From: Nostoc sp. MS1
GTDB lineage: Bacteria; Cyanobacteriota; Cyanobacteriia; Cyanobacteriales; Nostocaceae
NCBI RefSeq assembly: GCF_019976755.1
Contig: NZ_AP023441.1
Location: forward strand, 4,275,501-4,339,500
Length of the DNA: 64,000 nucleotides
Reading direction: 5' to 3'
Shown one piece after another: positions 41,161 through 50,722 of the stretch. Both the position numbers and the translations under genes were made by a program. Below the pieces are notes generated by a model. It made no database searches, was not told the DNA's origin, and saw only the letters and a list, made by a program, of their open reading frames with translations. Position 1 is the stretch's first letter. Each line of letters begins with the position of its first letter.

Positions 41161-41245
41161 AATTTTATTTTTACTTTATAAATAACCTATAAGAGAATTT
41201 ATCTAAAAAATATTAATTGTGAAACTTGGAAGTGGGAACGAATAT

Positions 41246-43006
41246 TTATTGATTAATACTAGAACTACTATCACTAGAAGATAACATCACTGGTTGTTGG
41301 TACAGAGGTACTGTGAAGGTGACTGTAGAACCTAATCCTTCACCAAGGCTGTAAAAATGTACTTCCCCGCCCATAGTCTCTACAAGTTTCTGGGATATGG
41401 CTAGCCCCAAACCTGTACCGCCATACTGACGAGTGCGGGAACCGTCTACTTGAGAAAATAGTTGAAATAGTTTGTCTTGTTGGTCTAAAGAAACACCGAT
41501 ACCAGTATCGGCTATCCTGACTCTCACCATCCCAGGAAATTGCTGTTCTTGGAATTTCCCTTTTTTTAGTACCACATCAGCTGTGACTGTAATCCCACCT
41601 TCATGAGTAAATTTAATCGCGTTACCGACTATATTTAACATAACTTGCAGCAGCCGTTGGTAATTACCTTCAACGACAATTTCATCTGAGGTGGGGGGTA
41701 ACTGCATTCGGAAACTAAGGTTTTTTACCTCTGCTTGTGGGCGCATGAAGTTATCTACATCACAAAATAGCTCTTCTAGCTTGACGGGAGCGCAAACTAA
41801 CTCCATTTTGCCGGCTTCAATTTTGGCTATATCTAAGATGTCGTTAATAATGTTGAGCAGGTGTAGCGATAATTGATGGGCTTCGGATAAAAATTGGTTT
41901 CTTTCTTCGGCATCATCTGCCATACCCTCTAAAATTAGCTTGAGGAAACCAATCATGCCATTTAGAGGGGTGCGAATTTCGTGGGAGACGTTAGCGAGAA
42001 ACTCACTCTTGAGGCGGGAAGCTTCTTCGGCTTTTTGTCGTGCTGCTTCTAATTCTTTGTATAAGGTAGCATGAGCGATCGCTGTTCCTAACTGGTCTGC
42101 TACTTCTTTGGCTAGTTCTATTTCCGAGTTAGTTAGCGGACAGCATTCATCAGGTAAGTTGATAGCAATTAAGCCATTGGCTTGGTCTTGATAACAAGTC
42201 GCTACTACTAAAATCTTTTGTTGAGGGCAAAGATCATACCCTGGAACTTCCATAATAATCGGTTCCAATGTTGACAAAGCTTGAGCGAAAGCTTGTTCTT
42301 TAGTTACATCTATTTCCAAACCCAACATAGAAACGCGGTCTGGCCGATGATATTCGGCAATTACGCGCACTTTTGAGCTACATGGTTGGTAGGGGCAAAT
42401 AATACAACGCTCCAGCCTGAGTGCTTTGCCCAAACTATCTACTGTTTGCTGCCAAATCGCGTCTAAGTCTAATGTTCTGCGAATATTTCTGGTAATTTTA
42501 TTTACCAGTCTTTGGTGCTGCTGCGATCGCGAAGTTAGGTCTATATGTGTTGGTGTAGTAATAGATACATTTATTTCTTGGTTATTAGCTTTAACTTGTA
42601 ATAACCTTCCCATAACTAGGACAGTGGTGGCAGCCGTTCCTAAAGGCGGAATAATCGGACTCATCACCAATTCCAACTCAAATAGATTTTGATGACAACT
42701 AAACCACAAGGCGAACTTTTCTGGAACCGAATTGTTCATTACTCGATGCAATCTTTCGGTGTAAGAAATCTTCTCCACTGGGGCAAAGATTTCTTGTGAA
42801 TTGCCATCAGCAACTATCTGCTCTGGGTTGAACCCTAACAGATCGCTTTTTTGCCAATAAAAGGACAGGTAACGTCCTGTTCCATCCTGCACATATACCA
42901 ACTCAGCGCCGAGAGTAGCTAATAAACTATTAGCCTTATGATTATTGATTGATTCCAAGTTTTGGGGAAATCTATTTGGCAATTGGGAATTGGCAGTGAT
43001 AGTCAT
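41246..43006 (-). CDS. Sensor histidine kinase with PAS-like and GAF domains
   Basis: 586 residues from ATG 43006; a TTG at 43039 would add 11 residues with no better binding site. Order: PAS-like domain (about 20-120, YVQDGTGRYLSFYWQKSDLLGFNPEQI), GAF domain (about 165-310, with CIICPYQPCSS), HisKA with phosphoacceptor in FLANVSHEIRTPLNGM, then HATPase with the N box (QVMLNIVGNAIKFTHEGG), G1 (RIADTGIGVS), F and G2 boxes (YGGTGLGLAISQKLVETMGG). No transmembrane helix, so a cytoplasmic sensor, possibly of a bound small molecule or light through GAF. No response regulator adjoins; partner unknown. Confidence 0.93.
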   Translation of the reverse strand: MTITANSQLPNRFPQNLESINNHKANSLLATLGAELVYVQDGTGRYLSFYWQKSDLLGFNPEQIVADGNSQEIFAPVEKISYTERLHRVMNNSVPEKFALWFSCHQNLFELELVMSPIIPPLGTAATTVLVMGRLLQVKANNQEINVSITTPTHIDLTSRSQQHQRLVNKITRNIRRTLDLDAIWQQTVDSLGKALRLERCIICPYQPCSSKVRVIAEYHRPDRVSMLGLEIDVTKEQAFAQALSTLEPIIMEVPGYDLCPQQKILVVATCYQDQANGLIAINLPDECCPLTNSEIELAKEVADQLGTAIAHATLYKELEAARQKAEEASRLKSEFLANVSHEIRTPLNGMIGFLKLILEGMADDAEERNQFLSEAHQLSLHLLNIINDILDIAKIEAGKMELVCAPVKLEELFCDVDNFMRPQAEVKNLSFRMQLPPTSDEIVVEGNYQRLLQVMLNIVGNAIKFTHEGGITVTADVVLKKGKFQEQQFPGMVRVRIADTGIGVSLDQQDKLFQLFSQVDGSRTRQYGGTGLGLAISQKLVETMGGEVHFYSLGEGLGSTVTFTVPLYQQPVMLSSSDSSSSINQ

Positions 43007-43188
43007 TGCATCGAATTGAGTTGGATGGACAAATGGCAACTCACAACAGTTTCATGAAGGCTGGACAAAGCTTGGCATAAAATTTTACAGCTTATACATA
43101 CTGAGTATTGCGTATTTTAAGTTTTATGTCCTTGGAATTGAAAAACTTCACATTTTTCTGCTTGATTCTTTACAGCCTATTCATGAAG

Positions 43189-43425
43189 TCAATCATTCCA
43201 TTCTCCACGAGGAGGAACAGGAACCCGATGGGGGCTGCGGGTGAGTTCATCATCTCTGAGAGCCTCACCTCGTAACCATTGGCGAATAGCGACTTCAATC
43301 ACCTTACTGGGGTCATTAGTCAGGTGCTGAATTTGTTCCAGTAACTCCGAATCCAGTTGGACAGCGATTTCTACCTTATCGGCTTGATTGGATTCCGCGT
43401 CGGTAGACCTTTCTTTCATATTCAT
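43189..43425 (-). CDS. Small ribbon-helix-helix-like protein
   Basis: 78 residues. The central part KVEIAVQLDSELLEQIQHLTNDPSKVIEVAIRQWLRGE has the beta strand followed by two helices of CopG/Arc-type DNA-binding proteins. The tail RSPHRVPVPPRGEWND is polar. Such proteins often act as antitoxins, but no toxin gene is adjacent. ATG at 43425 or 43419. Possibly a free-standing regulator. Confidence 0.7.
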   Translation of the reverse strand: MNMKERSTDAESNQADKVEIAVQLDSELLEQIQHLTNDPSKVIEVAIRQWLRGEALRDDELTRSPHRVPVPPRGEWND

Positions 43426-43613
43426 AGGTTTATATACTCAGAAACTGTCTTGTGACAAGCTTTGAAAAGCGGTTTTATCTGCTGTTCGGGTTATTTTACT
43501 GACACAATATGAGAAATTTATAATTACATAGTTCCCCGAAATTTCACCAAACTAACAGCATCAGATAGCTGGGTGGCAATTTTCATAGAACACTCTAGAC
43601 AATTAGCGTAAAG

Positions 43614-43640
43614 TCAGAGCGGAGGCTTCCTCCGATCTGA
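43614..43640. repeat. Strong hairpin between RHH gene and lepA
   Basis: TCAGA-g-CGGAGG and CCTCCG-a-TCTGA arms (11 pairs with one mismatch) around a 3-base loop. No T-run follows closely. Could be a terminator of minus-strand transcription or part of an unannotated RNA. Confidence 0.45.
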
Positions 43641-43828
43641 ACTTTGTAAAAAGCCTAGAAGTTTTGTCAGTAAATCAGAGATTCCGAGCAAATACTGGTG
43701 GTAATTGCCCATCATATCTACACTATGTACTTATATATATTTATTGTACGCTCCAGGTAGATGATTACTAGCAGAGAAAAATAGACTTTATAGAGATTCT
43801 TAAAAAGTCTGTGAGTAATCTTTAAATT

Positions 43829-43970
43829 GGGGAGTGGGGAGTAGGGAGTGGGGAGTGGGGGGAGATGAGGGAGATGATGATTATTAACTCCTTCCTGCCT
43901 TTTGACTTTTGACTATGGACTGTTGACTAATGACTAATGACCAATGACAACTGACTAATGACTAATAAAG
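43829..43970. repeat. STRR tracts upstream of lepA
   Basis: First ggggagt-type heptamers (five or more degenerate copies), then ttgacta/atgacta/atgacca units. Two different heptamer families side by side. Confidence 0.7.
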
Positions 43971-44033
43971 CATTAAAATACATGAAGTAAATGCTCTTTT
44001 AACCTTGGTTGCTGCTTCAGCAAGAATTAGTAT

Positions 44034-45845
44034 ATGACTGACGTTCCCGCAGTTCGCATTCGCAATTTTTGTATTATTGCTCACATCGATCATGGGAAAT
44101 CTACCCTGGCCGATCGCTTACTGCAAGCCACTGGCACTGTTGACGAGCGGCAGATGAAGGAACAGTTTCTCGACAACATGGATTTGGAACGGGAGCGCGG
44201 CATTACAATTAAGCTGCAAGCTGCCCGGATGAATTATCAAGCCAAAGATGGTCAGCAGTATGTACTAAATTTAATTGATACGCCGGGACATGTGGACTTT
44301 TCTTATGAAGTATCGCGCAGTTTGGCGGCGTGTGAAGGTGCTTTGCTTGTGGTAGATGCGTCTCAAGGTGTTGAGGCGCAAACTTTGGCAAACGTCTATT
44401 TAGCACTAGAACACAATCTAGAAATTATCCCAGTTCTCAACAAAATCGACTTACCAGGGGCAGAACCAGACCGGGTAATTAGTGAAATTGAGGAAATTAT
44501 CGGTCTCGATTGTAGTGGGGCAATTCTCGCCTCAGCTAAAGAAGGAATCGGTATTAATGAAATTCTAGAAGCGATTGTCGAACGTGTTCCACCAGCACCA
44601 GATACAACTAAAGAACGCTTACGGGCGTTAATCTTTGATAGCTACTATGACAGTTATCGGGGTGTAATTGTATACTTCCGGGTGATGGATGGGACGCTGA
44701 GAAAAGGCGATCGCATCTACCTAATGGTATCTGAGAAAGAATATGAAATTGACGAATTAGGCGTTCTTTCTCCTACACAAAAGCAAGTAGATGAACTCCA
44801 CGCTGGGGAAGTGGGTTATTTAGCAGCTGCCATTAAGGCGGTAGCTGATGCGCGGGTAGGTGACACAATTACCTTATCTAAAGCTAAAGCCACCGAACCT
44901 TTACCCGGTTACACAGAAGCCAACCCAATGGTTTTCTGCGGTATGTTCCCCATCGACGCTGACCAATTTGAAGATTTGCGAGAAGCCTTAGAAAAGCTGC
45001 GGCTGAATGATGCTGCACTGCAATACGAACCAGAAACTTCCAGTGCGATGGGTTTTGGGTTCCGTTGTGGGTTCTTGGGTTTGCTGCACATGGAAATTGT
45101 GCAGGAACGCTTGGAGCGAGAATACAATCTGGATTTAATTATTACAGCGCCTTCAGTGGTTTATAAGGTGATTACCATTAAGGGCGAAGAACTGTATATC
45201 GATAATCCCAGCCATTTACCTGCGCCTAACGATCGCGAAAGGATTGAGGAACCATACGTCCAAGTAGAAATGATTACACCGGAAACCTTTGTCGGCACTT
45301 TGATGGAGTTGTCGCAGAACCGCCGGGGTATCTTCAAAGATATGAAATATCTCACCCAAGGACGTACCACCTTAACTTATGAGATTCCTTTGGCAGAAGT
45401 TGTCACCGACTTTTTCGACCAGATGAAATCGCGATCGCGCGGTTATGCCAGTATGGAATATCACCTCATCGGCTATCGGGAAAATCCTCTGGTGAAGTTG
45501 GATATCATGATTAATGGTGATCCTGTGGATTCCTTAGCCATGATTGTCCACCGTGATAAAGCCTATAACGTCGGACGGTCAATGGCGGAAAAACTTAAAG
45601 AATTAATCCCACGCCATCAATTTAAGGTTCCCATTCAAGCATCTATTGGTAGTAAAGTTATTGCCAGTGAACACATCCCCGCCTTGCGTAAAGATGTACT
45701 GGCTAAGTGCTACGGCGGTGACATTAGCCGGAAGAAGAAACTATTGCAGAAACAGGCGAAGGGTAAAAAGCGGATGAAAGCTGTTGGTACGGTAGATGTA
45801 CCACAAGAAGCTTTTATGGCTGTTTTGCGCTTAGACCAAAGCTAG
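44034..45845 (+). CDS. lepA: Elongation factor 4 (LepA), ribosomal back-translocase GTPase
   Basis: 603 residues, normal for LepA. G motifs: AHIDHGKSTLADRLL (G1), ERGITIK (G2), DTPGHVDF (G3), NKIDLPGA (G4). Domains II, III and V follow EF-G, and the LepA-specific C-terminus is present (KVPIQASIGSKVIASEHIPALRKDVLAKCYGGDISRKKKLLQKQAKGKKRMK, spread over about 540-595). It acts on stalled or mistranslocated ribosomes. Monocistronic with a terminator downstream. Confidence 0.98.
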   Translation: MTDVPAVRIRNFCIIAHIDHGKSTLADRLLQATGTVDERQMKEQFLDNMDLERERGITIKLQAARMNYQAKDGQQYVLNLIDTPGHVDFSYEVSRSLAACEGALLVVDASQGVEAQTLANVYLALEHNLEIIPVLNKIDLPGAEPDRVISEIEEIIGLDCSGAILASAKEGIGINEILEAIVERVPPAPDTTKERLRALIFDSYYDSYRGVIVYFRVMDGTLRKGDRIYLMVSEKEYEIDELGVLSPTQKQVDELHAGEVGYLAAAIKAVADARVGDTITLSKAKATEPLPGYTEANPMVFCGMFPIDADQFEDLREALEKLRLNDAALQYEPETSSAMGFGFRCGFLGLLHMEIVQERLEREYNLDLIITAPSVVYKVITIKGEELYIDNPSHLPAPNDRERIEEPYVQVEMITPETFVGTLMELSQNRRGIFKDMKYLTQGRTTLTYEIPLAEVVTDFFDQMKSRSRGYASMEYHLIGYRENPLVKLDIMINGDPVDSLAMIVHRDKAYNVGRSMAEKLKELIPRHQFKVPIQASIGSKVIASEHIPALRKDVLAKCYGGDISRKKKLLQKQAKGKKRMKAVGTVDVPQEAFMAVLRLDQS

Positions 45846-45907
45846 AGGTGGGAATTTCTTCCATAAATGCGACATTGCATAAACGCGCATAATTGTATTA
45901 GTTTTTT

Positions 45908-45940
45908 GGGACGGGCATTTTGCCCGTCCCTTATTTTTAT
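45908..45940 (+). terminator. Terminator of lepA
   Basis: GGGACGGGCA-ttt-TGCCCGTCCC, a perfect 10-bp stem followed by TTATTTTTATT, about 60 bp after the stop. Confidence 0.92.
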
Positions 45941-45968
45941 TCCCTGTTGCCCGTTAAATTGTTATTAC

Positions 45969-46691
45969 TTAAGCAGCCGCCTTTTCATACAAGCGTAAGA
46001 CACTTCCATTAACCATTGATGCTGCATCACTAGCCAGCCAAGCTGTAAATTCACCAATGTCATCAGCACTAACCCAAGTTGGTTGACTACGTTCTCGGCT
46101 GCTACGGGTTGCTACCCAACTATGAACAACAACTTCATTAATCCGCACAGCACTACCCTTGTTTTCCTGTATCAACACTTGAGCTAACATGAGTTGTCCA
46201 GCAGCAGTAATACTGACAGGACTGACATTAGGAACGGGAACTTCGGCGGCCGCGCCACCAATTAGGGTGTAACTAGTACCCTTATGTTCCTTGAGAACTG
46301 GGATAAAGGTACGCGCGGCGATGAAGTGACTGGTTAAATTACTATCCAAATATTGTTGCCATTCGGCAATTGATACTTCAGTTACAGGTTTGTTTCCCGA
46401 CCACCAACCGCCAAGGGAAGCAACTACGGCATCAAGCTTACCAAATTGTTTGAGTAGTTGGTCACGGATAGTTTCGGCACTATCAACTGTACCAATATCC
46501 CCCACGATAGGAATAAAGCGTTCTGGGTGAGCTAATTCACCTAGAGAAGTGCGTAGTTCCTCAAGTTTCTCTGCTTTTCGTGAAGGTACGGCTACTATAG
46601 CACCAGCTTTGAGGAATGCTCTGACGATACCTTCACCAACATTACCTGCACCACCAAGAATTAAGGCGATTTTATTGTCTAGTTTGTTCAT
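45969..46691 (-). CDS. Short-chain dehydrogenase (atypical SDR)
   Basis: 240 residues from ATG 46691; the frame can extend to 46769 but that would overlap the upstream gene, and MNKLDNKIALILGG is the family start. The cofactor loop is GGAGNVGEG (13-21), close to the GxxxGxG pattern. The usual catalytic Tyr-x3-Lys is not obvious: after the serine position (LIGGAAAEVPVP) the segment reads SPVSITAAGQLMLAQ, so the Tyr and Lys appear replaced. It may bind a nucleotide without classical activity. Second gene of a two-gene minus-strand unit, 34 bp after another SDR. Confidence 0.82.
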   Translation of the reverse strand: MNKLDNKIALILGGAGNVGEGIVRAFLKAGAIVAVPSRKAEKLEELRTSLGELAHPERFIPIVGDIGTVDSAETIRDQLLKQFGKLDAVVASLGGWWSGNKPVTEVSIAEWQQYLDSNLTSHFIAARTFIPVLKEHKGTSYTLIGGAAAEVPVPNVSPVSITAAGQLMLAQVLIQENKGSAVRINEVVVHSWVATRSSRERSQPTWVSADDIGEFTAWLASDAASMVNGSVLRLYEKAAA

Positions 46692-46725
46692 AATATATGT
46701 ATGTTGTTGGCTCAAATTGAGGTAA

Positions 46726-47481
46726 TCACGCTGCGAGGATGCCACCATCGACAGCCAGGGTATGTCCATTTACGAAATCGGTAGCATCGGCACATAACCA
46801 AAGCACAGCATTGGCAATGTCATCGGGTTTACCTAAACGTCCGGCTGGTACAAAACTCTCAAAGGCTTTGTTATTACCACCTGTTGCTTGACTGAGCATT
46901 TCCGTTTCAATTGGCCCTGGTGCGATCGCATTTATACGGATTTTGTGAGACGCATATTCCAAAGCTGCGGCTTTTGTCAGCATGATTACAGCCGTTTTTG
47001 AGGCATCATAAATCGATAAGCCAGGTGATAGGGGTCGAAAACCATTGATGGAAGCTGTATTGACAATTACGCCACCATTGCCTTGTGCCAACATCTGAGT
47101 AATTTCGTGTTTCATACACAGAAACACTCCCTTCACATTGACATCAAAAACTTTGTCATAGCTTTGCTCAGTTTGCTCTGCCAGCAAGGCATTTTGTCCT
47201 AGCATCCCTGCGTTATTGAAGGCAATATCTAAGCGACCAAACTTATTAACAACGCTGGCAATGGTTGATTTTATATCTGCTTCTTGAGATACATCGGCTT
47301 TGACAAATAAACCCTCGCTTCCCGCCTGCTGAATCGAACTAACGGTTTCCTGGCCTTCTTCTTCACGCCGCCCAACGACAACAACTTTAGCACCAGCACT
47401 AGCTAAAGCGATCGCTGTAGTCCGTCCAATACCAGAAGTTCCACCAGTGACAAGAGCAACTTTGTTTTCTAACGATACCAT
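46726..47481 (-). CDS. Short-chain dehydrogenase (glucose 1-dehydrogenase-like)
   Basis: 251-residue classical SDR. Cofactor motif TGGTSGIGRTTA, NNAG motif (AFNNAGMLGQ), catalytic serine (NTASINGF), YDASKTAV (Tyr-x3-Lys) and PG motif (AIAPGPIETEM). The C-terminus ending GHTLAVDGGILAA is typical. A divergent HxlR-type regulator gene starts 178 bp away, and such pairs often respond to reactive quinones or aldehydes. Likely first gene of the operon with the atypical SDR downstream. Substrate unknown. Confidence 0.9.
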   Translation of the reverse strand: MVSLENKVALVTGGTSGIGRTTAIALASAGAKVVVVGRREEEGQETVSSIQQAGSEGLFVKADVSQEADIKSTIASVVNKFGRLDIAFNNAGMLGQNALLAEQTEQSYDKVFDVNVKGVFLCMKHEITQMLAQGNGGVIVNTASINGFRPLSPGLSIYDASKTAVIMLTKAAALEYASHKIRINAIAPGPIETEMLSQATGGNNKAFESFVPAGRLGKPDDIANAVLWLCADATDFVNGHTLAVDGGILAA

Positions 47482-47642
47482 CCAAATTTCCCCGCTTTCA
47501 CCAGTAATACCAATTCTTTAAAACAGAACAACAAATGCAGTCTAGAAAAGTCTTGCTACATCTGGGTTTCTTAATTACGAATTACGAATTGGTATAAAGC
47601 AGTGTGCCTGATTTGGATTTGCTTCACAAGTACGAACTTTTT

Positions 47643-47657
47643 GGTAATATAGTTACC
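47643..47657. promoter_or_regulatory. HxlR operator candidate
   Basis: GGTAATATAGTTACC: perfect GGTAA/TTACC arms with a 5-base centre, ending 2 bp before the hxlR start codon. Its position suggests autoregulation. Confidence 0.45.
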
Positions 47658-47659
47658 TC

Positions 47660-48025
47660 ATGGTATCCAAAAATAACCAAATACTTCTTAGCGCTGACTG
47701 CCCTATGCGCCGAATGCTCGATCTGGTAGGTGATAAATGGACACCACCAATCTTGTATCTTTTATCCTCTGGTACTAAGCGTTACACTGATTTTCAACGA
47801 CAAATCCCCGGAGTTTCCAAAAAAATGCTGACACAAACCCTGAGAAGGTTAGAGTCGGCTGGTGTTGTGCAACGCACTGTCTATCCTATTGTGCCGCCCA
47901 AGGTGGAGTATAATTTGACTCCCTTTGGCGAAAAGTTGATTGAACCGATCGCAGCTTTAGCAGATTGGGCTTGGCAGCATCAAGAAGAGTTGCGGCTGAT
48001 TTACGAACGTCAACAGATACAGTAA
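47660..48025 (+). CDS. HxlR family transcriptional regulator
   Basis: 121-residue winged-helix regulator. Family features: CPMRRMLDLVGDKWTPPILYLLSSGTKRYTDFQRQIPGVSKKMLTQTLRRLESAGVVQR with the conserved N-terminal cysteine (C14), then the wing YPIVPPKVEYNLTPFG. The N-terminal cysteine in this family often senses electrophiles or redox change. Divergent from the two SDR genes, which it probably controls. Confidence 0.93.
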   Translation: MVSKNNQILLSADCPMRRMLDLVGDKWTPPILYLLSSGTKRYTDFQRQIPGVSKKMLTQTLRRLESAGVVQRTVYPIVPPKVEYNLTPFGEKLIEPIAALADWAWQHQEELRLIYERQQIQ

Positions 48026-48398
48026 ACACTCAGAAATAAAAAATTCACAGATTTTCCTGACTTACTCAGGAGTTATTTGAAGAGTTTGTAATTATACAGC
48101 TAATAACAAATCAATACTTTCAAATTGCTTCTTTTGGCAGATATATTTTAGGAAGCTGGCACTATAAGCTTTTCTAATTTTAAATCTTACGCTCCTGATA
48201 CCAATAGGGGGTAAAATACTTCGTTTTATTTTGGCATTTATCAGTTAAACTAATAAACCTGATTTGTGTAGTTTAATAATTTTTGATTACTTAAAACCAA
48301 AAAATGTAAAAAAATCCGAAAATTTTAGTAAGTAAATTTGCTATAAGTGCCGTCCTCATAATTTTTAGATATTTACAAGGCATTGGGGAGTCTAGTTC
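48026..48398. other. Intergenic region, hxlR / glycosyltransferase
   Basis: 373 bp, strongly AT-rich. I see no convincing open frame, hairpin or repeat family. It should hold the promoter of the downstream glycosyltransferase gene. Confidence 0.4.
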
Positions 48399-49586
48399 AT
48401 GAAGATACTGGTACTAAGTTGGGAGTTTCCACCAAGAATAGTTGGGGGTATTGCGCGTCATGTGGCGGAGTTATACCCAGAATTAGTTAAGCTAGGGCAT
48501 GAAATCCATTTAATTACGGTGGAAGTTGGTCAAGCTTCGATGTATGAGGTGGTGGAGGGTATTCACGTACATCGAGTACCAGTGTCTCATAGCCATGACT
48601 TTTTTCATTGGGTGGTGAATTTTAATCAAAGCATGGGACATCATGGGGGCAAGTTAATTAATGAGGAAGGCCCGTTCGATTTAATTCACGCCCATGATTG
48701 GTTAGTAGCAGATGCTGCGATCGCTCTCAAGCATAACTTTAAAATTCCCCTCATTGCTACTATCCACGCTACTGAATACGGTCGTCACAACGGTATCCAC
48801 AACGACACCCAACGCTACATCCACGGCAAAGAAAACCTACTAGCTTACAATGCTTGGCGAATTATTGTCTGTACAAATTATATGCGCCAAGAAGTAGAAA
48901 GAGCGCTTGCCAGCCCTTGGGATAAAATCGATGTGATTCATAACGGTATCCGACCAGAAAAGAAACAGCATCACGAAGATTTTCATGCTCAAGATTTTCG
49001 TCGCCAGTTTGCCGAAGACCATGAAAAGATTGTCTATTATGTGGGGCGAATGACCTACGAGAAGGGTGTATCAGTTTTACTCAATGCAGCGCCCAAAATC
49101 CTATCCGAATTGGGTGGTTACGTAAAATTCGTGATTGTTGGTGGTGGCAATACTGACAATCTCAAACGCCAAGCTTGGGATTTGGGAATTTGGCACAAAT
49201 GTTACTTTACCGGATTTCTCTCAGATGAATATTTGGACAAATTCCAAACTGTAGCTGATTGTGCGGTATTTCCTAGCCTTTACGAACCCTTTGGCATTGT
49301 AGCTTTAGAAAGCTTCGCCTCGCGGGTTCCCGTAGTGGTGTCGGATACAGGCGGCTTCCCAGAAGTAGTCCACCATACCAAGACGGGGATAGTAACTTGG
49401 GTGAATAACCCTGATTCTTTAGCTTGGGGAATTTTGGAAGTTTTGAAAAATCCGGGATATCGCCAATGGCTGGTAGATAACGCTTATGAGGATTTGCAAC
49501 GCCGTTTTAGCTGGCCTAAATTAGCTCAACAAACTGAAGCTGTATATCAACAAGTGGTGCAAGAGCGATCGCAAGTTGATTGGTAA
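48399..49586 (+). CDS. Glycosyltransferase, GT4 family (glycogen synthase-like)
   Basis: 395 residues. The N-terminus MKILVLSWEFPPRIVGGIARHVAEL has the KxGG-like glycine loop shared by GT4 and GT5 enzymes. The donor domain carries YVGRMTYEKGVSVLLNAA and the E-x7-E motif in FPSLYEPFGIVALESFASRVPVVVSDTGGFPEVV. Similar cyanobacterial proteins are often labelled glycogen synthase-like, but true GlgA is about 480 residues, so this is more likely a separate alpha-glycosyltransferase. Monocistronic. Confidence 0.9.
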   Translation: MKILVLSWEFPPRIVGGIARHVAELYPELVKLGHEIHLITVEVGQASMYEVVEGIHVHRVPVSHSHDFFHWVVNFNQSMGHHGGKLINEEGPFDLIHAHDWLVADAAIALKHNFKIPLIATIHATEYGRHNGIHNDTQRYIHGKENLLAYNAWRIIVCTNYMRQEVERALASPWDKIDVIHNGIRPEKKQHHEDFHAQDFRRQFAEDHEKIVYYVGRMTYEKGVSVLLNAAPKILSELGGYVKFVIVGGGNTDNLKRQAWDLGIWHKCYFTGFLSDEYLDKFQTVADCAVFPSLYEPFGIVALESFASRVPVVVSDTGGFPEVVHHTKTGIVTWVNNPDSLAWGILEVLKNPGYRQWLVDNAYEDLQRRFSWPKLAQQTEAVYQQVVQERSQVDW

Positions 49587-49750
49587 CACAATGTAAAGAT
49601 AAGCTGAGGTTTTTGCCGAATAACTCCGGGAATTAATCGCTACTTTGCTTTATTGGGCGTTAACAAACAGTACAAGCCTTGTACGCTGGGAATTATAGCC
49701 TTGGGAGTGCGAAATTAAGCTATAGTTGCCGTTTGCTCCAAAAGGTGCGT

Positions 49751-50722
49751 ATGACAAGAGCATTCCCAAATATAGCAAAGTACATCAAGAATTTAATATC
49801 TCGTCTTACAGCATACCTGAAACTCTTGTTTGGGGGCAACACTGTTGATGTTCTTCCTGCCCTAGCTGGCCCTGTCCTTAACTTGGGTGGGGGTGGACTG
49901 GATGTGGAAGCAGCTATTCAGTGGATGATTAACCAAGTCAGGGGAACGAGTAGAGTCAATGTTGTCGTTCTGCGTACTTACGGCAGCGATGACTACAATC
50001 ATCTCATTTATCGGATGACTGGCGTAAACTCTGTACAAACACTGATTGTCAGTAATCGTCAAGATGCTAATAGAGATGATATTGTCCAGAAAATCCACAA
50101 TGCTGATGTAGTCTTCTTTGCTGGTGGCGACCAATGCCAATATATTCGTAGTTGGAAAAACACCAAACTGGAGGCGGCTGTAGCATCAGTATATCGCCGA
50201 GGCGGGGCTGTGGGTGGTACTAGCGCTGGGGCGATGATTATGAGTGATTTCGTCTACGATGCTTGCGCCTGCGAAGACCCCATCGAAACGAAGGACGCGC
50301 TAGAAGATCCTTACCAAAATATTACCTTTACCTACAACTTCTTCCAATGGTCGCATTTACGCGGAACTATCATTGATACCCATTTTGATAGCCGTAAACG
50401 CATGGGTCGCATCATGACTTTTATCGCCAGACAAATTCAAGATGGTGTGTGTAAGAGTGTGTTAGGGATAGCTATTAGTGAGGAGACATCCGTTGTTGTA
50501 GATAAATATGGTAAGGCAAAGGTGCTGGGGAGAAACGCCGCATATTTCGTTTTAGGCGACCATCCACCGGAGGTCTGCAAACCGCGAACCCCACTCACAT
50601 ACCACGACTACAAAATCTGGCGAGTTCCCAGTGGTGAAACTTTTGACTTAAATAACCCACCAGCCAGGGGTTACTATTACCGGAGTGTGAAGCGGGGGAG
50701 GTTTGATTCAGATCCGTATTAG
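49751..50722 (+). CDS. Cyanophycinase-like peptidase, S51 family
   Basis: 323 residues from ATG 49751, which has AAAGGTG just upstream; a TTG at 49679 has no such site. Catalytic signature GGTSAGAMIMS with nucleophile S158, the GGDQ loop at 125-128 and IDTHFDSRKRMGR (209-221) with H211. These are the S51 residues that cleave the beta-aspartyl-arginine bonds of cyanophycin to release dipeptides. The N-terminal 30 residues are basic and somewhat hydrophobic, which is unusual for cytosolic cyanophycinase. It may be a paralog acting on another isopeptide. Convergent with the cysteine desulfurase gene. Confidence 0.88.
   Translation: MTRAFPNIAKYIKNLISRLTAYLKLLFGGNTVDVLPALAGPVLNLGGGGLDVEAAIQWMINQVRGTSRVNVVVLRTYGSDDYNHLIYRMTGVNSVQTLIVSNRQDANRDDIVQKIHNADVVFFAGGDQCQYIRSWKNTKLEAAVASVYRRGGAVGGTSAGAMIMSDFVYDACACEDPIETKDALEDPYQNITFTYNFFQWSHLRGTIIDTHFDSRKRMGRIMTFIARQIQDGVCKSVLGIAISEETSVVVDKYGKAKVLGRNAAYFVLGDHPPEVCKPRTPLTYHDYKIWRVPSGETFDLNNPPARGYYYRSVKRGRFDSDPY

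Larger units (their letters stand above)
40815..41245. other. Intergenic region, rplL / histidine kinase
   Basis: 431 bp between convergent genes. Contains the rplL terminator (40905-40935) and a long palindromic repeat (41041-41160), both listed. The rest is AT-rich without open frames. Confidence 0.5.
43426..44033. other. 608-bp intergenic region upstream of lepA
   Basis: No gene seen. It holds a strong hairpin at 43614-43640 (listed), a purine tract of ggggagt heptamers (43829-43870) and an STRR tract of tgactaa/tgaccaa units (43916-43970). The lepA promoter must be here but cannot be assigned. Confidence 0.5.

Noticed and set aside
43189..43425. Toxin-antitoxin pair for the ribbon-helix-helix protein
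   Set aside because: No small toxin-like gene lies directly upstream or downstream on the same strand.
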